From Diadema setosum (Eukaryota; Echinodermata; Echinoidea; Diadematoida; Diadematidae), in contig NC_092699.1 in NCBI RefSeq assembly GCF_964275005.1, forward strand, positions 17,970,901 through 18,034,900: a stretch of DNA of 64,000 bases. Reading direction: 5' to 3'. The position numbers were made by a program, and so were the translations under genes. The notes beneath the pieces are model-generated. The model was not told where the DNA came from and did no database searches. It was given only the letters and a program-made list of their open reading frames with translations. Below, piece by piece: positions 24,941 to 39,600 of this stretch (positions are counted from its first letter, which is position 1; each line of letters opens with the position of its first letter).

Positions 24941-26324
24941 TAACCCGCTAATTTGCGTACTGTGTGCGGACAGGAGAAATGAGATAATCATTATTGGCGC
25001 TGAAAGAAGACAAATTCTATCTGTCACGTATTTTTAAAACAACCTTCAAAAGGTTTACTTTATTTGGTGGCATAAAGGCCTACATGGACATGGGTTGACT
25101 ACACTAGATAGTGATTTGCAGTGTGTCACTTAAGCGCCATGCAGCTTGTTTGCGTTCATGAAAAAGAAATTATAGACAACTAGAATCGGAATTTGTCAAC
25201 ACTGACAAATTAGCCTTAGTGATCCGATATATTCGGAAATCAATGATTTTAGTCCTGATCCCAACAGGCATGACCATACCGGTTTCATCTGCGTTTAGGG
25301 GACATTGGCCGTGTGATGTTTGGATTCTCATTTAGAAAAGGGAGTCAGACCTGTCATCTTTGGTACCGAATTCCGTATACACTAACGGAGATACGGAATG
25401 AAGTATATTTGACCTTTGACCCCACTTTGGACACCCAAGATGGCATCTGAGCAAAAAGTGGTTATTTTGTGAAATGATTCTTGCGACACCGTCTATACGT
25501 GTGCAAAAAAAAAAAAAAAAAAATGGCAAAGATAGGACAGGTATTCTTCACCAAGATACAGGATGAAACATTTATGACCTTTGACACTAATTTATCTACA
25601 CAAGACAGTGTCTGATGAAGGAGTTGTTATCTCATGAAATGAAGTACTTAAAATGGACTAAACATTTGTAAAATATGGGGGTTAAAGGACGTGTTTTTCT
25701 TGAGCTATTACAAAGAAAGTCACAGAAAGAAAGACATATCTCCCGACATTGAAGCTATAAGCGTCACAACCACGTTTCTCGATGTGATCCCGACGTCCAA
25801 TGAAAAAAAAAAAAACAACAACAACAACTGAGGGCGCATTAACGATAGCCCAAAGTCTCAGCTACAGCATATTAAAATGTGGGAGAAATTCATCCAAGGT
25901 TAAGTGAGCTAGTGGTCAATAAAGAAAGTCATGTCAATTTTCATTTCCAGGAAAAATGCACTCCCATTAGAGATAACATGTAAACTGGTCAAACTTGACA
26001 AGGTTCCTTTGAATTGATTTTTTCGAGGTGATGATGTTATCCAATCAAAATTTTGCTACAAATATCTGAAAGACCATTCAAAGAGCTACAACATACTGAA
26101 ATCTGGGTGAGATTCGCCAAGGATAAGTGAGATACGCTCGAGTAAACTTGAAATTTGATGACGTCATTTTAGAAATTTAGAGTTTTTTTAATTTCATTGA
26201 GGAATTTGATACCTTTTGATGATTTTTATAGCATCGGCGGGGTGCTCACACCAAATAATCACCTCCCTGCGAACACCCAAGATAAGTTCTGGATTCCGTT
26301 AAAATAGACAGAAGAACATAATCA
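24941..26324. other. Repetitive intergenic sequence
   Basis: No gene is seen. Two ~50-bp imperfect direct repeats (AGCTACAGCATATTAAAATG near 25860 and AGCTACAACATACTGAAATC near 26085) and TGACCTTTGAC segments near 25410 and 25575 suggest decayed transposon sequence. Confidence 0.45.
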
Positions 26325-26724
26325 AAGGACAAATTCACCTTTTTAGGCATGTAGATTGAGTGAATGCAGCAATGATAGTTCTAACACATGAGTGAGAGTC
26401 ACGTATGAGGAACATCGGACAATCTTGTTCAAGAAAGAAAATTTACTTCGGGTTCGGGTTCAGGTGTGAATTTCTTCATTTTCTTCTCCCTCTACAAATC
26501 AAATTTGATAAGATCGCAACTGCTGATCTGTAAATCAACAAAAATCTAATTTGTCGAGGGAGACAACTTGAAGAAACTCACACCTAAACCTTCACCCCCA
26601 ATGAGTTTCTTTCATGTATTATGCCTTGTTCGCATTGGACTATTAACATAACAATGTCGGAATTCCAGAACTCGGGTATTCACATTGTTCTATGTGCATG
26701 ATACAAAATTATGGTGTCACTGCC

Positions 26725-26815
26725 GGCAACCAGGGAACAGCCTGATGGTGACAGCGTCGCTGCCCGGAAAGCAGTAGCTTATAGATGACAGGTTCGAGTC
26801 CCACTGTTCCTTTTT
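26725..26815 (+). mobile_element. tRNA-derived SINE fragment
   Basis: CAGCCTGATGGTGACAGCG..GCTGCCCGGAAAGCAG precedes a good B box (GGTTCGAGTCC) near 26790 and ends in a T run. A relative lacking a clean B box is at 28850-28905. Confidence 0.6.
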
Positions 26816-27112
26816 TTTTCCGACACTGTGTTTGTTAGTTTACAGATTAGCAGTTGCGATCTTAAAATTGAAGAAACTCACACCTGAACCTCCACCCCTC
26901 TGAATAGCATCTTTCTTTCATAAAATACCAATATGTCTTGTTCGCATTGGACTACTTAACATAACAACCTCGGAAGATCGAAGCTTGGGTATTTCTTCCA
27001 TGTGTGTGTCACTGTCGGCAAGTATACAAATAAGCCGACATTCAGCCGACATGTCTACGTACTTTAAGAGGAAATCCAGTCCAAACATAAGTTAGTATTA
27101 GAAAAAAAAAAC

Positions 27113-27641
27113 TGAGTAAATCTTACGAGTTCAACGGTAAAAAAAAATTGACTGAAATCGGGTGAAAAATAAGGAAGTTATAACATTTTGAAGTTTTGCT
27201 AATTTCTGCAAAACAGTTCTTGTACAGCGGATATGTGAGTATGCAAATGAGTGAGCTAACCATGGCATACCCTCATAATTTTCCATTGATCGGGTAAAAA
27301 ACGAAAAAAAAAATGACGAAAATTCGATGTTTCTCTCATTGAAGTCTGAAACATGACGTTATTCCTTGTTGAATAACTTCAGAATAGTGATCAATTAGAT
27401 ATATCAGGATTTGATCCTCTATAATTGCGTTTGAATGAAAAATTGGAATTTTCACAATTTTATGTTCAAACTATATACCATTTATGGTAAGTTGTGAGGG
27501 AATGCTCACTTTGCCATTTATTGTTCAAGAACTGTTTCCCCCAAAAATAGCGAATTTTAAAAATGTCATAACTTCCTTATTTTTCATCCGATTTCGATCA
27601 GAAATCGTTCGAGTGAATATGAACGAGTAAAGCTTAAAGGC
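27113..27641. mobile_element. Foldback element (family shared with 57259-58390)
   Basis: The arms contain ATAAGGAAGTTATAACATTT at 27170 and its inverse (AAATGTCATAACTTCCTTAT) at 27562. The central part (AACTTCAGAATAGTGATCA, then GGATTTGATCCTC) recurs in inverse orientation at 58190-58230. Confidence 0.7.
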
Positions 27642-28849
27642 ACAATTTACCATTTGCATAAGAAACAAAAACCCATAAAAATAACAAAAAAAAAAAATCT
27701 TCTGGCAGTGACTTCTTGCAGTGTGTACTATACGGTTCGAGTTTTCTCTGCCAATTGGCACTCAAATAATTTATGTCAAAGTACACAGAGTTAACAGAAA
27801 TAGTGCATCGGAAGCCACTCTAAAACTGCCAGAGGCCGCTTCACAGGATCACATCTACTTTTTTTTTTCTTTCTCATTCTTGCATACCGAGGTGATTTTT
27901 TTTTTTTTTTGAGTAAATTTCCGAATGAATTACTTTTCTTTCATCTACAGCTGTGGTTTGGAGGCGTAAACTTGAATATACAGCGGAACAAATTTCAAAG
28001 TTTTTACCGTCATATTTTCAGTCTCACTATAGTGCATATACCCAGTGTACATGAAGACACCATTAAAGAAAAAAAAAACCAACAACAACAAACAAACAAA
28101 CAAACAAAAACGCTTTTGTAATAATCATGAATAGGGTGTGCTTCAGGATTCAGGATAATCTGATACTGCCCTCATAGTGGTAACTATACAGAGTCTTCAA
28201 TCCCCATTGTGTCGACAGTCAGGTACAAATCAGCGATTCTCAATTTACCCCGGCCGCAAAGCCTATTTTGTTTTCAAAAGACGATTTCCCCCAGTGGCTG
28301 GACATTATGTGACTATACTATGCATGTCCATACACCTTCATGGTGTATAGTATTCTCTATATATTGACATTTGAATCAGTATGCAACAAGGGATTTATCA
28401 AAATAACGATTTGTTTCCCAGTCGTTATTTATTGGTTTTGAAATCAAGAATGGGTCTAGACACGTCGAACAATTCAACTTCATTGTAGGGTAATTTCATA
28501 TCCTTGATGGGAGCCACCTTGGCGGCCATTTTGAAAGCAATTTTTACGCCTTCTTCACATCCTACCAAAAGTTACATATTTTTATTCACATTATGTAGAA
28601 CCCTTTCCGTATACTAGTGGTGGATTGAAGTTCAATCGACAGGATCGAGTAAAGAATAAGATAATGAAAGCATTTTTCTATACGGATTGCGTAAGATTAC
28701 CTCGGTTTAGTGTCAAGGCTTTCTGCCCGTATTCATTCGCGCAAAATGTAAGATTCCAGGAGTCAAGCACCATCCATTCAGTAAAGACATGTAAAGCAAG
28801 GCTTGAATTGCACCTCTCTCATCAGAGTATACTGGCCTGAAGTTTGAGA

Positions 28850-28905
28850 TCTAGTGACAGCCTGGCGATAGTGTTGCTGTCCGGAAAGCGCAGATCAAAT
28901 CGAGT
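28850..28905 (+). mobile_element. Degenerate SINE head
   Basis: CAGCCTGGCGATAGTGTTGC TGTCCGGAAAGCG aligns with the SINE at 26725, and TCGAGTCCTGG is a weak B box. Confidence 0.45.
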
Positions 28906-29114
28906 CCTGGTTCATTTTCCCTGCATGTTTGTCAATAATATCATACACTGTACTGTTTACTCATCCAGCAGTGACTGCACCTTAAAAAACTCTAAAATTC
29001 ATTTATTTTTGCACGCATTGTCCGATTTTCCGCAAACTTTCACTGATGTGTTCAACTAATATAACCGAACTCACTCAATCCATTATGCATATGAACGTGG
29101 ACTTGTCCTTTAAT

Positions 29115-30560
29115 ATGTAAAAGCATTGTTGTTAAAGTCAGTTTCCAAATGTCGGTGACATAACAGGCGACAATACTTCAGTTAACCCCCTGAATGAAAC
29201 ACAAGTATCGAAGATGAACCCCTATAGGAGACTCTCAATGGAGTCTTAACCCACACTCTTAATGTCAGTTCACCATTGAAGTCTCTCCCCCCCCCCCCCC
29301 CCCCCCACTTTCTATCTCTCCCACTGGATGGTGAGGGGTGAAATAGGCCCTGTAATGCCTATGTTAATTGGCTAAAATATGCATGGTTCCGCACTGGTGT
29401 AGGATAGGAGTTCTAAGAAAAATGAATAGAATGAATAACGTCGTCACATAATTACTTAATCACCTCATATTCTTTATATACGTGAAGGGTAGCGAACTAG
29501 GGCATCTTTGCCTTCACTCGTTCAAAAAAAAATAATCAACTCAAACAAAATCATTTCATATACCATACGAATTTAGAAATGAACTCGATATAAATTTGTC
29601 AGTTTTGTCACTGAATATAAATTATTTGATGAAAGAATAATGGTCTTTCATATAGATAATATCATCGCAATATGGCATTTCATGCGCAGAATTCGAAAAA
29701 AAAAAAAAACACCACCAAACAAACAAATAAACAAAAACCGTGACTCACGCAGTTACAAGCAACTTGATGGTGGCGAGTTGGCCAGGTAGTCAGGGCGCAA
29801 ATGTACTCTTGTCAGTTGTGGAGGGCGTAACGCTGGGTATTGTATCTCTAAATAGACTCTGCAAAAGGGGACGGAGAATAGAGTGGTACTCCTATAACAT
29901 CTATAGTAAACAGGCTAATACACGTAATCTATTTTTTTTTTATTAAAATGATATTTTGCCTGATTCAATCATTCATATTGTGTATACAAGAAGTATAATG
30001 GGATGATCAAAGTGTACAAACTTTTTTCTTCACATCATCAGTGCACCGTGTTTGATGATTGTCAGAGACCCGGGACAAATAAAATCTTCCAATGCAGAAT
30101 TGTCAACACATCGTAATGTCTATGATATAAGAGAGCTCGATGACTTTACTGAAAAGATCTACTTAATATTGTCTATCAAGGATCACTAGAGGTAAAAAAC
30201 ATTTGGGTAGAGTATTTTCTATCTGGTTCCATTATTGTTATTACATGACTGTTTTGCTTTACCATACCCATCGACACGCACTTGATTATCCTTGTCTATC
30301 AGCAAAGAGCTTCAGTCATCAGGGACGGCTTGACACAGTGCAATGAACCCACAGCAACCCATACGTACATGTGCCGTACGTGTGTGTGTGTGTGTGTGAC
30401 TGTGTTGTGATTTAGACGTTGTAGTGCAATCAACGGAACTCGTGACTGCATGCATGCTATCAATATACCATACCACGAGTGCCCGCCCTACACTCTCTAC
30501 AAGTCAGTACTCCAGCAAGGATTGCAATTTAACCGTTTAGAGACAACGATCTACTGTGAA
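29115..30560. other. Intergenic sequence upstream of membrane-protein gene
   Basis: It holds a ~24-nt C run (29286-29309) and a short (GT)n at 30380-30399. No gene is seen. The promoter of the gene at 30671 should lie at its right edge, but no core motif stands out. Confidence 0.45.
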
Positions 30561-30670
30561 TCGAAAGTGAAAGTTGGACATTGAGACCAACATCCATTTA
30601 CAGTTATAATCTGAAGAGAGATTTCGTGATCACAACGGCGTTGTACGCGATAGATGCAGCAATTGGCAAG

Positions 30671-33600
30671 ATGACGGATAAAGGAGGAGGGGGAGTCGGC
30701 GGTGGTGGCGGCGGCCGCAGCGGGGCCGGGGCCGGAGCGACGGCAACGCCAGGTGAAGGGACCATTACTTTCGAAGATTTGGGAATACCAACTGCGGGGA
30801 GCAATGTTGTACGAACGCCTGTCGGACAGGTAAGGAGCGAACACCGCTGGCTGGTCCAGTTTGACATCGACTTTAACATTTATACTTTCCAGTGCCTTTC
30901 TCTGTTAGTGTTGTGTAAACTTCCCAGCTGCAAATTAGCTCACTTCCAGCGTAGCTCATATAGGACCTATATGTGCAGCTCTCACACTCCGACAGCCCTA
31001 CCTCATTGCCCCATTTCCTTGTTTCAGTGTCTACGATTACGAACCAGCACTCAGCAGAAGAAGTCACTCTGATCAGTGAAAGGTTTACAGTTTAGGCAAT
31101 AGCTCTAGACTCTCACAAAAAAAAGAAAAAAAAAAGAAATGGAATTGTCCTAATTTTCTCAGTAGGCCTAGAACCTAGTTTGTTTGATTCAGATGTTTGT
31201 AAATTTTATGATTAATATGTTGGTCTTTTCTAGTCTAGGCTCTAGGTTCTAGGCCTACCTGGAAATAAAAACTCTTTGTCACTTTCTCATTTGTGCAAAT
31301 TCTCCCAAAAAAGTCAAGTGCAATCGTGATTACAAGTACATGAAGTTACAAAATGAATTGTAGGCCTAGACTATCAAATAGGCCTAGATCTATATCTATA
31401 GAGTTTTGGCTAAGATGGGGCTTCAGCTTTTCAGTACTTGTGTGTGTGTGTGCTACATGATATGTGTGTGTGTGTGGGGGGGGGGGTGGAACGAGGAACT
31501 TCAGTCTTATGAAATATGAAAGAGCATACATGTACCTATATACAGTAAAGAGGAATTCAAAGTTGATTTGATAAAAATGGGTCTTGAAATGCCCGAAAAT
31601 CCAAATCCAAAGAGGTTAAAGTAAAAGGTGGGACCCATCTTTTAATCAGGACCACTTTGTTTTAGTTAGGCCTTACCTTGTTTTTTGTTATCTCGGCCAT
31701 TTTAAAACTGATTTTCATCCAATAAACTTTGAATTCCTCTTAGAACTGTATGCTCTTGGTCTGTCATAAAGTGGTTTCTAATTTTCTTGCAAAGAGTTAA
31801 TATCTGAATCCCAATATCAGCCAAAACGATACCATCCCCTTAAGGTATAAAAGACAGTGCTCACTAGTGAATGAGCTGTATGGGGCACCCCAAAAAGTTA
31901 TAATTTGTGATCTTAAAATTTAGAATAAAATAAAAAGTATTTGTTTATGTGAAAGATAGAATTTCAACAAGAGAGAGGAAAAATTGATAAGACCCCTGTC
32001 ATGTGACTCATGTGCCATCAATATTTTTTCTCTGTTTCTCTCTATCCTCCCATCTCCTGTCTGTGTATTGCACTCTCCCGGAATGCTTGCTGACCAATAG
32101 AGGCGGTCAGTAAGGGATGTGTCCAAGTTAGAATGGGTGTTCCTCTTCCTGTCCATTGTGAGTATCCTGGTGGTCATCAGCCTCACCATCGCCAGACTGG
32201 TGGAGCTCCTGGGAAACAACACACCAGACAGCAATGTTGATGCCACGTTTGCAGTTCTCCTCTTGTTCAATGCAGGTAGAGCACAACAGGGCGCTGCTTG
32301 GGCCAAGGGAAAAGATGTTATTAGCTTCTCTTCTTAACTTTTTGAAGAAAAAAAGAAAATTTTGGCACTTTTTCTTTTTTTCTGGGGGGGGGGGGGGACG
32401 GGGCTCTTTACAGGATGCAGTAGACGTAATGAATTAGAAAATGGCCAATTCACTGCACAACGCCATTCAGGTAAATGTAGTCTAATTGCCAGTGTTGCTT
32501 CCCCCCCCCCCCCTTTTTTTTTTCTTTTTTTAGTACGGTACCGTAACAATATGTAGGCTGTGCATGCGCAGAATTTCATCTTTTTATCTTTTTAAAATAT
32601 TAAAAAAAGACACTTTTTTATGAAGTGGGTAAAAATTATGCTGGCAGGAAAGAGAAACAATTGATTTTTTCTACTTGGCCTCATAGCTACTTTCCTGTGG
32701 GGACAGTACGAGATAATGACGAAGATTTCACTTAAGTGTAAAATGTAGGTGGGATACACTGTTCATAGGTTGCATTTATTGCCTTGCAGTCATGTGGTGC
32801 CTACAGAGACCCCTACAGGCTAATATCATTGGCATCATCCATTTAATCATTGATCAGTGGTTAGATTCAGTCAGTAAAAAGGAAGAAACTAGATGCTCAC
32901 AGAAGATTGTGAGTCTTTGACACAAAAATATCAAATTATTGTTCATTTAGATTCAAGTCAATGAACAAGAGTCCAGTGCACAGTAAAAAAAAAAAAAAAA
33001 AAAAAAACAGCAACAAAGTAAGATCCAAACAAAGCACAGGATTACACAGGAAATCTACAGTGTATGGTTATGGATGCATATTTAATGTAGAATGTACTAT
33101 ACATTGTCAGTGTATGGTTATGGATGCGTATGTACTATACATTGTAGGACAACAAAATGAAATCCATACTGATTTAAGTGCATGTGATCTGTGATTGATT
33201 GGTTTTGTGTATGAGCTTTCAATATTCGAAGAGCATTTACATAATTCATGTTTGTTGAAAGTATTTCATTTCCTTAAAATGAGTTCCTTTGCTCTATTAG
33301 GTGTAGAATGAAACAAATCATATGGCACTCAAAAACAGTGACAAACATTTTCCATATATATAGAAACAGCAGAGTGAAGAAATATGTCAAATGATTAAAT
33401 CTTTTAAATCTGTTTCCAATCGATGCTTTACATTTCTTTCTTTCTTTCTTTTTTTACAGTGAAAGGAAGTGGTTTCTTTTCTTTAGTTCTTGTTCTAAAG
33501 GGCCCTATCAATCATGAGATCTAGCCAAAAATCAATTTATACAGTAGGTAGAATTACCGGTATATATAAAAAAAAAAGAAAAGAAAATGCACTAGCACAG

Positions 33601-36600
33601 ATATTCTAGCTGCTAGTAGTAAAAAAGTATATTCCAATTCTATCATTAATGAGAGATTTTCTTTCAAAAGACTTTCACTTGCTTGATCGTTAAACTTGTG
33701 GTCAGGCTGTTACAGCCTTTAATACTGTTTCCTGGTTTACTGTGATGACTTTGTGCATGCATACAATACATTATACCTCATGTCAAGAACTTAACCCATT
33801 GAGGACGGACCGATTTTGCTATAACACACATTTTCCATAGACACCTCTCCGAATATTCTCAAGACTCGTCTTCAACGGGTTAAGATGAAATCTGAATCCT
33901 AGCTGGATTGTTCCTTTCTTTAGTTTCCAAAGAACTGATATGCCGACATTTCATGTGAATACTTTCTCTGATAGATGATGCCCATGTGGTAATTGTAATT
34001 CTACACTTATTAGCAGTTAATGATTTCACTCAACTTTTGCTTACAGTGAGTTCACATCCCATATTATGATATGTTTCTCCCCTTCCACCAGTGTTTATTC
34101 TGTTCTACGTGCTCAATGGTGTCTTTGGGGAGAGGGCCAATGAGCTGCTTATATTTGTCGCTGGCGTCTTTATCGTCCTCATTTACTGCATCATCAACTA
34201 CACCCAACCAGGGGGAACCACTTCTGAAGCCGTCAAGCTGGTGAGTCTAGAACCAAACATTGGGAAAGGCAACCTGAAAGCTAAACTACCAGCCAGCAAT
34301 ATAGCCATTAATGTGAAACTCATAAAAGTTTGAATAATGAATGGGTGTGAGAAGAGGAACAGGTCAATATCTTGTTTTGAGTAGGAGGCTGCTCATATTT
34401 CTGTATTTAATGTTAAACATGTTAAGGGGTGCTATTAAAAGTTACTTTATGAGGTGTTTATGAGCTGTTGCGATATTTCATTGTCTGGCATCCATTGTAC
34501 ACTGTTTATTGCACGTTGTGCGTTGTGCATACTTTTTTTACATTCTCATCTCCTTAAAAATCCCATGACAGCTTTTCACCAAACTTGGCAGGTAGCATCC
34601 CTAGGAGGACAGGATCTAAATTTAAATGGGTACCATTGCCCCCTGGGCCCCTAGGGGAACCATAACCACCACCCCCCCCCCCCCTTTTCAATTCAGGAAT
34701 CTTGAAAAATCTTTTTCACTCCAGGTCCATGTCTCAACCAAAAGTGAAAGAGCTAAGTAAGTGCTATGAGTAAGTACATGTACATACTACATTGACGACT
34801 GTCGTTTCAATTTCTTCGTGGCAGATCTGGGGGTGCCGCCCTTGGGCCCTGTGGAGAAATCCAAATTTAACCAAAAATGTTACATTTTCATCTTCTTGAA
34901 AATGCAATGTAGAATTATCACCAAACTTGACAGGTATCGTTGCTGCAGTAAAAGCGTACATATTTATACAAAAGGGCACAATTCCCCAAGGGGCAGGGGG
35001 TTAGGGATACAAACGCCCAAATTAAGGAATCTTACAAATCTTCTCCAGAACCTGAAGTGACGAGCTATTAAAGTTCGTATTATGAGTAAGTGCATTGGTC
35101 ACTGATTGTACGCTTAAAGCTGCATGCAGTTTTATATTGACTTTTTCTTTATATCATTGTAAAAACTTGTAACTCGTAGGATCATAGCTTATCTATGATA
35201 TACTAGTCTCCAAAAATTCATACTCAATATCATAATAAAAGCGAAAGCCCATGCTCACAATGAGAGATGCTCCCATAGTGAGGAAAAGTTGACAATGCAA
35301 GAAACCTCTACGTGCTACCGCTTGTATAAGGATCTAACATATCTTGGTTTGAATTCCTCCCAGACTCGCCTTGTCCTCATAGCCGCCGTTGGCCCGGTGG
35401 TCTCCGTCATGGCGATCTACATTGCAAAACAGTACTACGACTCGAGAAACCTCATCTTCCGAACGGTTGGGGCAAGCATTGAATTACAAGGTTGGTGATC
35501 CTGTAATAGTTCTTTCTGTCTCCTTGTCTGTTTTTCACTTGTTGCAGTTTATGTCCACTATGATGTTCCTGTTGTAAGAATTGCTGGCATTCAAAAATGA
35601 TACTGTTTCTAAATAGTAGGATAGTGATATGAATTTTCCTTTTATGATGGCACTGTGCGATTTCATTTCAGTCTCTTCCCCATTATAGGAAGCATAGTCT
35701 AGTTGTTGTTAAGGTAAAGTTACAACCTGCATAGAGTAACTTTGAGTGACTGGATAAATGTAGTAGGAGTTCTATGAAGAGTGGTGCTTACATAAGGCTA
35801 GCATGTACTGTATACGCCGAATATTTCGCGAGGTTTTTATTTCCGCGAATTTTGCGAGTCAGCTGCTCTTCGCGAAAATATTGACTCTATAATGCCGATA
35901 TGAATGCAAAGCGACCTATGCATGATACATTCAAGTCCATTCAGTACAGGACTCCACGATCGCGAATGTAACCACTCTCTAAATTGTCGGGAAGTCCCGA
36001 TTCGCGAAAATTTAGACTCGCGAAATATATGGCGTATACAGTATTTGGTGTCTGAAGACATTCACTTTAGTCCCCTGTGAGCTAGAATCATGTTGTGTGA
36101 TAATTTCCTCCAGTCTCTCTCACTCTTTGCATGCTTGTTTTCATTTATTTGCTTTTGCAAAGCATCACAGTTATTAATTTTTTTTTTTTAAAGAAGAAAT
36201 TGTCTTTTCAACTGTAAACCAACAAAAATGTGACAATATGAAAATGAACAAATTGTCAAAAATATTTTAAATAAGATTATTTGTTTTTGTCAACTTCAGT
36301 ACAGCACCAGTATGTAGAAAGTCAAATGTTAGTTGCACTCAGCCTTGCAGGTTTTTTTTTTTTCTATACTTTTTTTCAGACATAAATTGTTCTGTAAATG
36401 TACTTTATGCACGATGAGACCACAATAAATCACAACCGTAGCGAGATATAGTCTTTGCAGCAAGCAAACAATTGATGTGGTAAGGTCAAGGGTAACACAT
36501 AAAGTATTTCTCGCATGTAGGAATTTGACATAAATCCAGACATTAAATACACACACATACACACACACACACACAGTCGCAGTCCTGCATTCAATCGCAT

Positions 36601-39600
36601 ATATGATGCAAAATGAAAACATATTTGGACTGCAAGAAGTTCATAAACTGTATGATTCACACAAATATTGCAGAGCCTTATAGACATAGACCTACATTAA
36701 AAGGCACAGCAAATGCAAAATGTAGGGGTCTTCAATGAAAATATCCATTCTTAACCTGTCTATACACGCTCAGCAATAAATCACAAACCAGTGCATGGAT
36801 CAGATATGTTTGGCCTTTGCTTTTGTCTCACTGCACTCTTTGGCTCTGAGAATGCACATCATGAATGTATCGCATAGTTTGATAGAACTCCCTGATGTTG
36901 TTTGCAAGCAAACAAGGAAGAATTTCGAAATACATTGTATCTTGACCCTTAGAAGCATATTTGTAGACGGTGCACCCCCCCCCCCCCCCCCGAAGACCTA
37001 CAATTTTAGGTGTGTGGGGAGAGAAGATCGGATTGTATTGTAGTGAGTTCTTCATGCATTAACGTATGATCTGTGTATGTACAGTAAAAATGTACCAACA
37101 GCAAGCTCAAGCTAAAAAGCACAGGACTACAGATTGTACAATGCACAGTACAGTAATCGAGAGGTCGGCTGGCCTGCCGCGCGCGTTTTCACATGAACCG
37201 GAAAGGCAATAAGATGACTTACCTTTAACCCTATAAAGCCCAAGCTATTTTGACCCCTTCCAGGCCCAAGGGGGGCACATTGTGCCCCCCCTATACAACT
37301 TCTTTATTATATGATGTATGACCGTCATATTTGGCACATGGGTAGAGCAACTCATACTCTACAAGACCCAACATTTGAAATTTCCCAAGGTCATCCACTG
37401 AGGGCGCTATTAACCAAAATACAAAGAAATACATAGGAAATATGCTAAAATCGTGTTTTTTCTTTTTATTTCTTTATCCCAACTATATATGTTTTTATTT
37501 CATATCAATCATTTTCATATTTACCACAAAGGAAAAGCAAGTCAACTTTCACTATTTGTTATTGTTGAAATTTCTCAAGGTCAACATGTGGGGGCGCTAT
37601 TCAATACAATATAAAGAAATATATGAAACCTATGATGTATTGCTTGGAATGGGTACATATATTGGTATCATATTTCATATTTCCAAAATATTGAAATTTT
37701 AAGTTTGCAGATTGATAATATGATGAAGAAATGATATTACAGGCAAAGCTTGTGTAAAGATAACACGAAATAAAAGGGTAGTCTTTGGAAAATGCTGTAT
37801 TTTCGATTATTTCTATTATGTCTATTGTTTGATACCTATGTCATATAAAAAATAAAGGAAATAATAAGAAGACCATTTCAGGGTAATTCACAACCATAAT
37901 AACTTCACATTTTGGTCCTTCAGCAAATTACAGCCAAGAAAACCCCCATTCCATCCATTATTACATTGTTAACTGAAAGTTGAACAGAAAATCATGCAAA
38001 ATCTGACGAACATGGTTGTCAGTTTACGGTTGCCATGGCAACCAGCAATATCGGATATAGCTAAATTATATATCAAAATGTTCGCAATAAGATTTTAGGA
38101 AAAGTCACCAAATTTGGTTGAAATCGAATAAAAGGTGTAGGAGTGGCAAACGAAAATATGGTAGGGGGGGCACAATGTGCCCCCCCTTGGGCTTTATAGG
38201 GTTAACGCGTATAATGTGATTTTACGTTATAGATGCTTCCCCATGAAATGTGATTAGTCAGAATTGCCGATCGTAAACGCATCCTTTTGTGATTATTGAA
38301 ACGGCATTAATATCAAATTGAGCAAGGACGTAACCATATTTTGCACTAGTCATGTTTCAAAATGCTGATTCTGGCCCCCAAAAAGGAAGCATAAACACAG
38401 CTTATCACAGCCTGCTAGAATTCAATTGCCCATTTGCATTTTTTTTTTTTTAATGTGCATTGAAGCATATGTTTGACCCAAGTGGAGATTCTTCTGTTTC
38501 TAATGTAATGAATTTAAAACTGCATGGAATTTGTTACGAGGATGCACGAATACAGCTGAGTCAGTTCAGCCCTCCCATTTCATGAATCCCCACGCTACCA
38601 CCACTACTATTGCAATGGTGCCCTAGAGATAGAACTCTCAGTTACACATACCTGCAGTCATTGTCGGGAGAAAGAGAAGAGAAAGGCAGGGTAATTACTG
38701 CCATGATTGCAGAATGTTTAAACGTGGGGAAAGGAGACTGTTCTTGCATGTAGTGGCCTGAATTAATACATATATCCATACACGAGTCTGAAGCCTGATA
38801 TAACCACCAAAATGGTGCCCCCCTCCTTTTGTGTAGTCCCCCTCCAACTGCCAAACTACACTCAGCAGTTTTATATTGGATTCATCAGCAATTAACCATT
38901 GTTATCAAGAAAAAGAAGTCAATATAATTATTTGATCTGTTATGATTTGATATCAATGATAGAGGCATAGATTATGACAAGTGGTGATGTTTCAGCAAAG
39001 ATATGACCTAATTGATTGAATTAGAGTCCTGATATCAAACATGATGATGAGAATAATACCAAGGATTTGATCGAGAGTTTCATTTTGGAGTTTTAAAGGG
39101 GTACTGTGGTATGGTGGATAAGACTCCTGACTTGCAAGTGGAAACCCAGAGTTCAAGTCCTGCTGAGCACTTACGTCCATGGACGAGATGTTTTTACTCA
39201 AGTGTCCCTCTCAACCCAGCTGTAAAAACGAGAACCTGGCAATGTTGGGGGGGGGGGGGGGTAATAATGTTGGCAGGACACTCTAGAAGGCTAGAGCTAA
39301 TAGTGAAGAGGCTACCCTGGGTACATGAGACCATAATTATCGGTTGCCAAGAATGGCAAGTACAATGTATAAGAAGTTTGCAAGTCAAACTGAAATGTGA
39401 CAATTTCCGACGGGACATTCATCATGTGCCAATCCTGAGTGTGTTAGGAGAGTATGAGATCAGTAAGATCAGTACATGTATCTAGAATCAGTGATCAATA
39501 ACCACATGATAGGATGACTGCATGGTTCATGACTGATCACTGTTTGTGAAGGGAAACTTGTGGTCGGCCAGGATTTATAATCCTGGCAGAAAGCTCCAAT

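Larger units (their letters stand above)
26325..29114. mobile_element. Possible large composite foldback element with nested insertions
   Basis: The left edge (AAAGGACAAATTCACC, then GATTGAGTGAATGCAGC) and right edge (GAACTCACTCAATCC, then GTGGACTTGTCCTTTAA) are inverse copies of one arm, which is also related to the arms of 42772-43329. Inside are two SINE-like heads, a duplicated ~130-bp block (26571-26696 and 26872-27003) and another foldback (27113-27641). The arms could instead be two independent decayed insertions. Confidence 0.5.

Noticed and set aside
30581..30670. N-terminal extension of the membrane-protein gene
   Set aside because: The upstream in-frame codon is TTG, not ATG; ATG 30671 is the first in-frame start.
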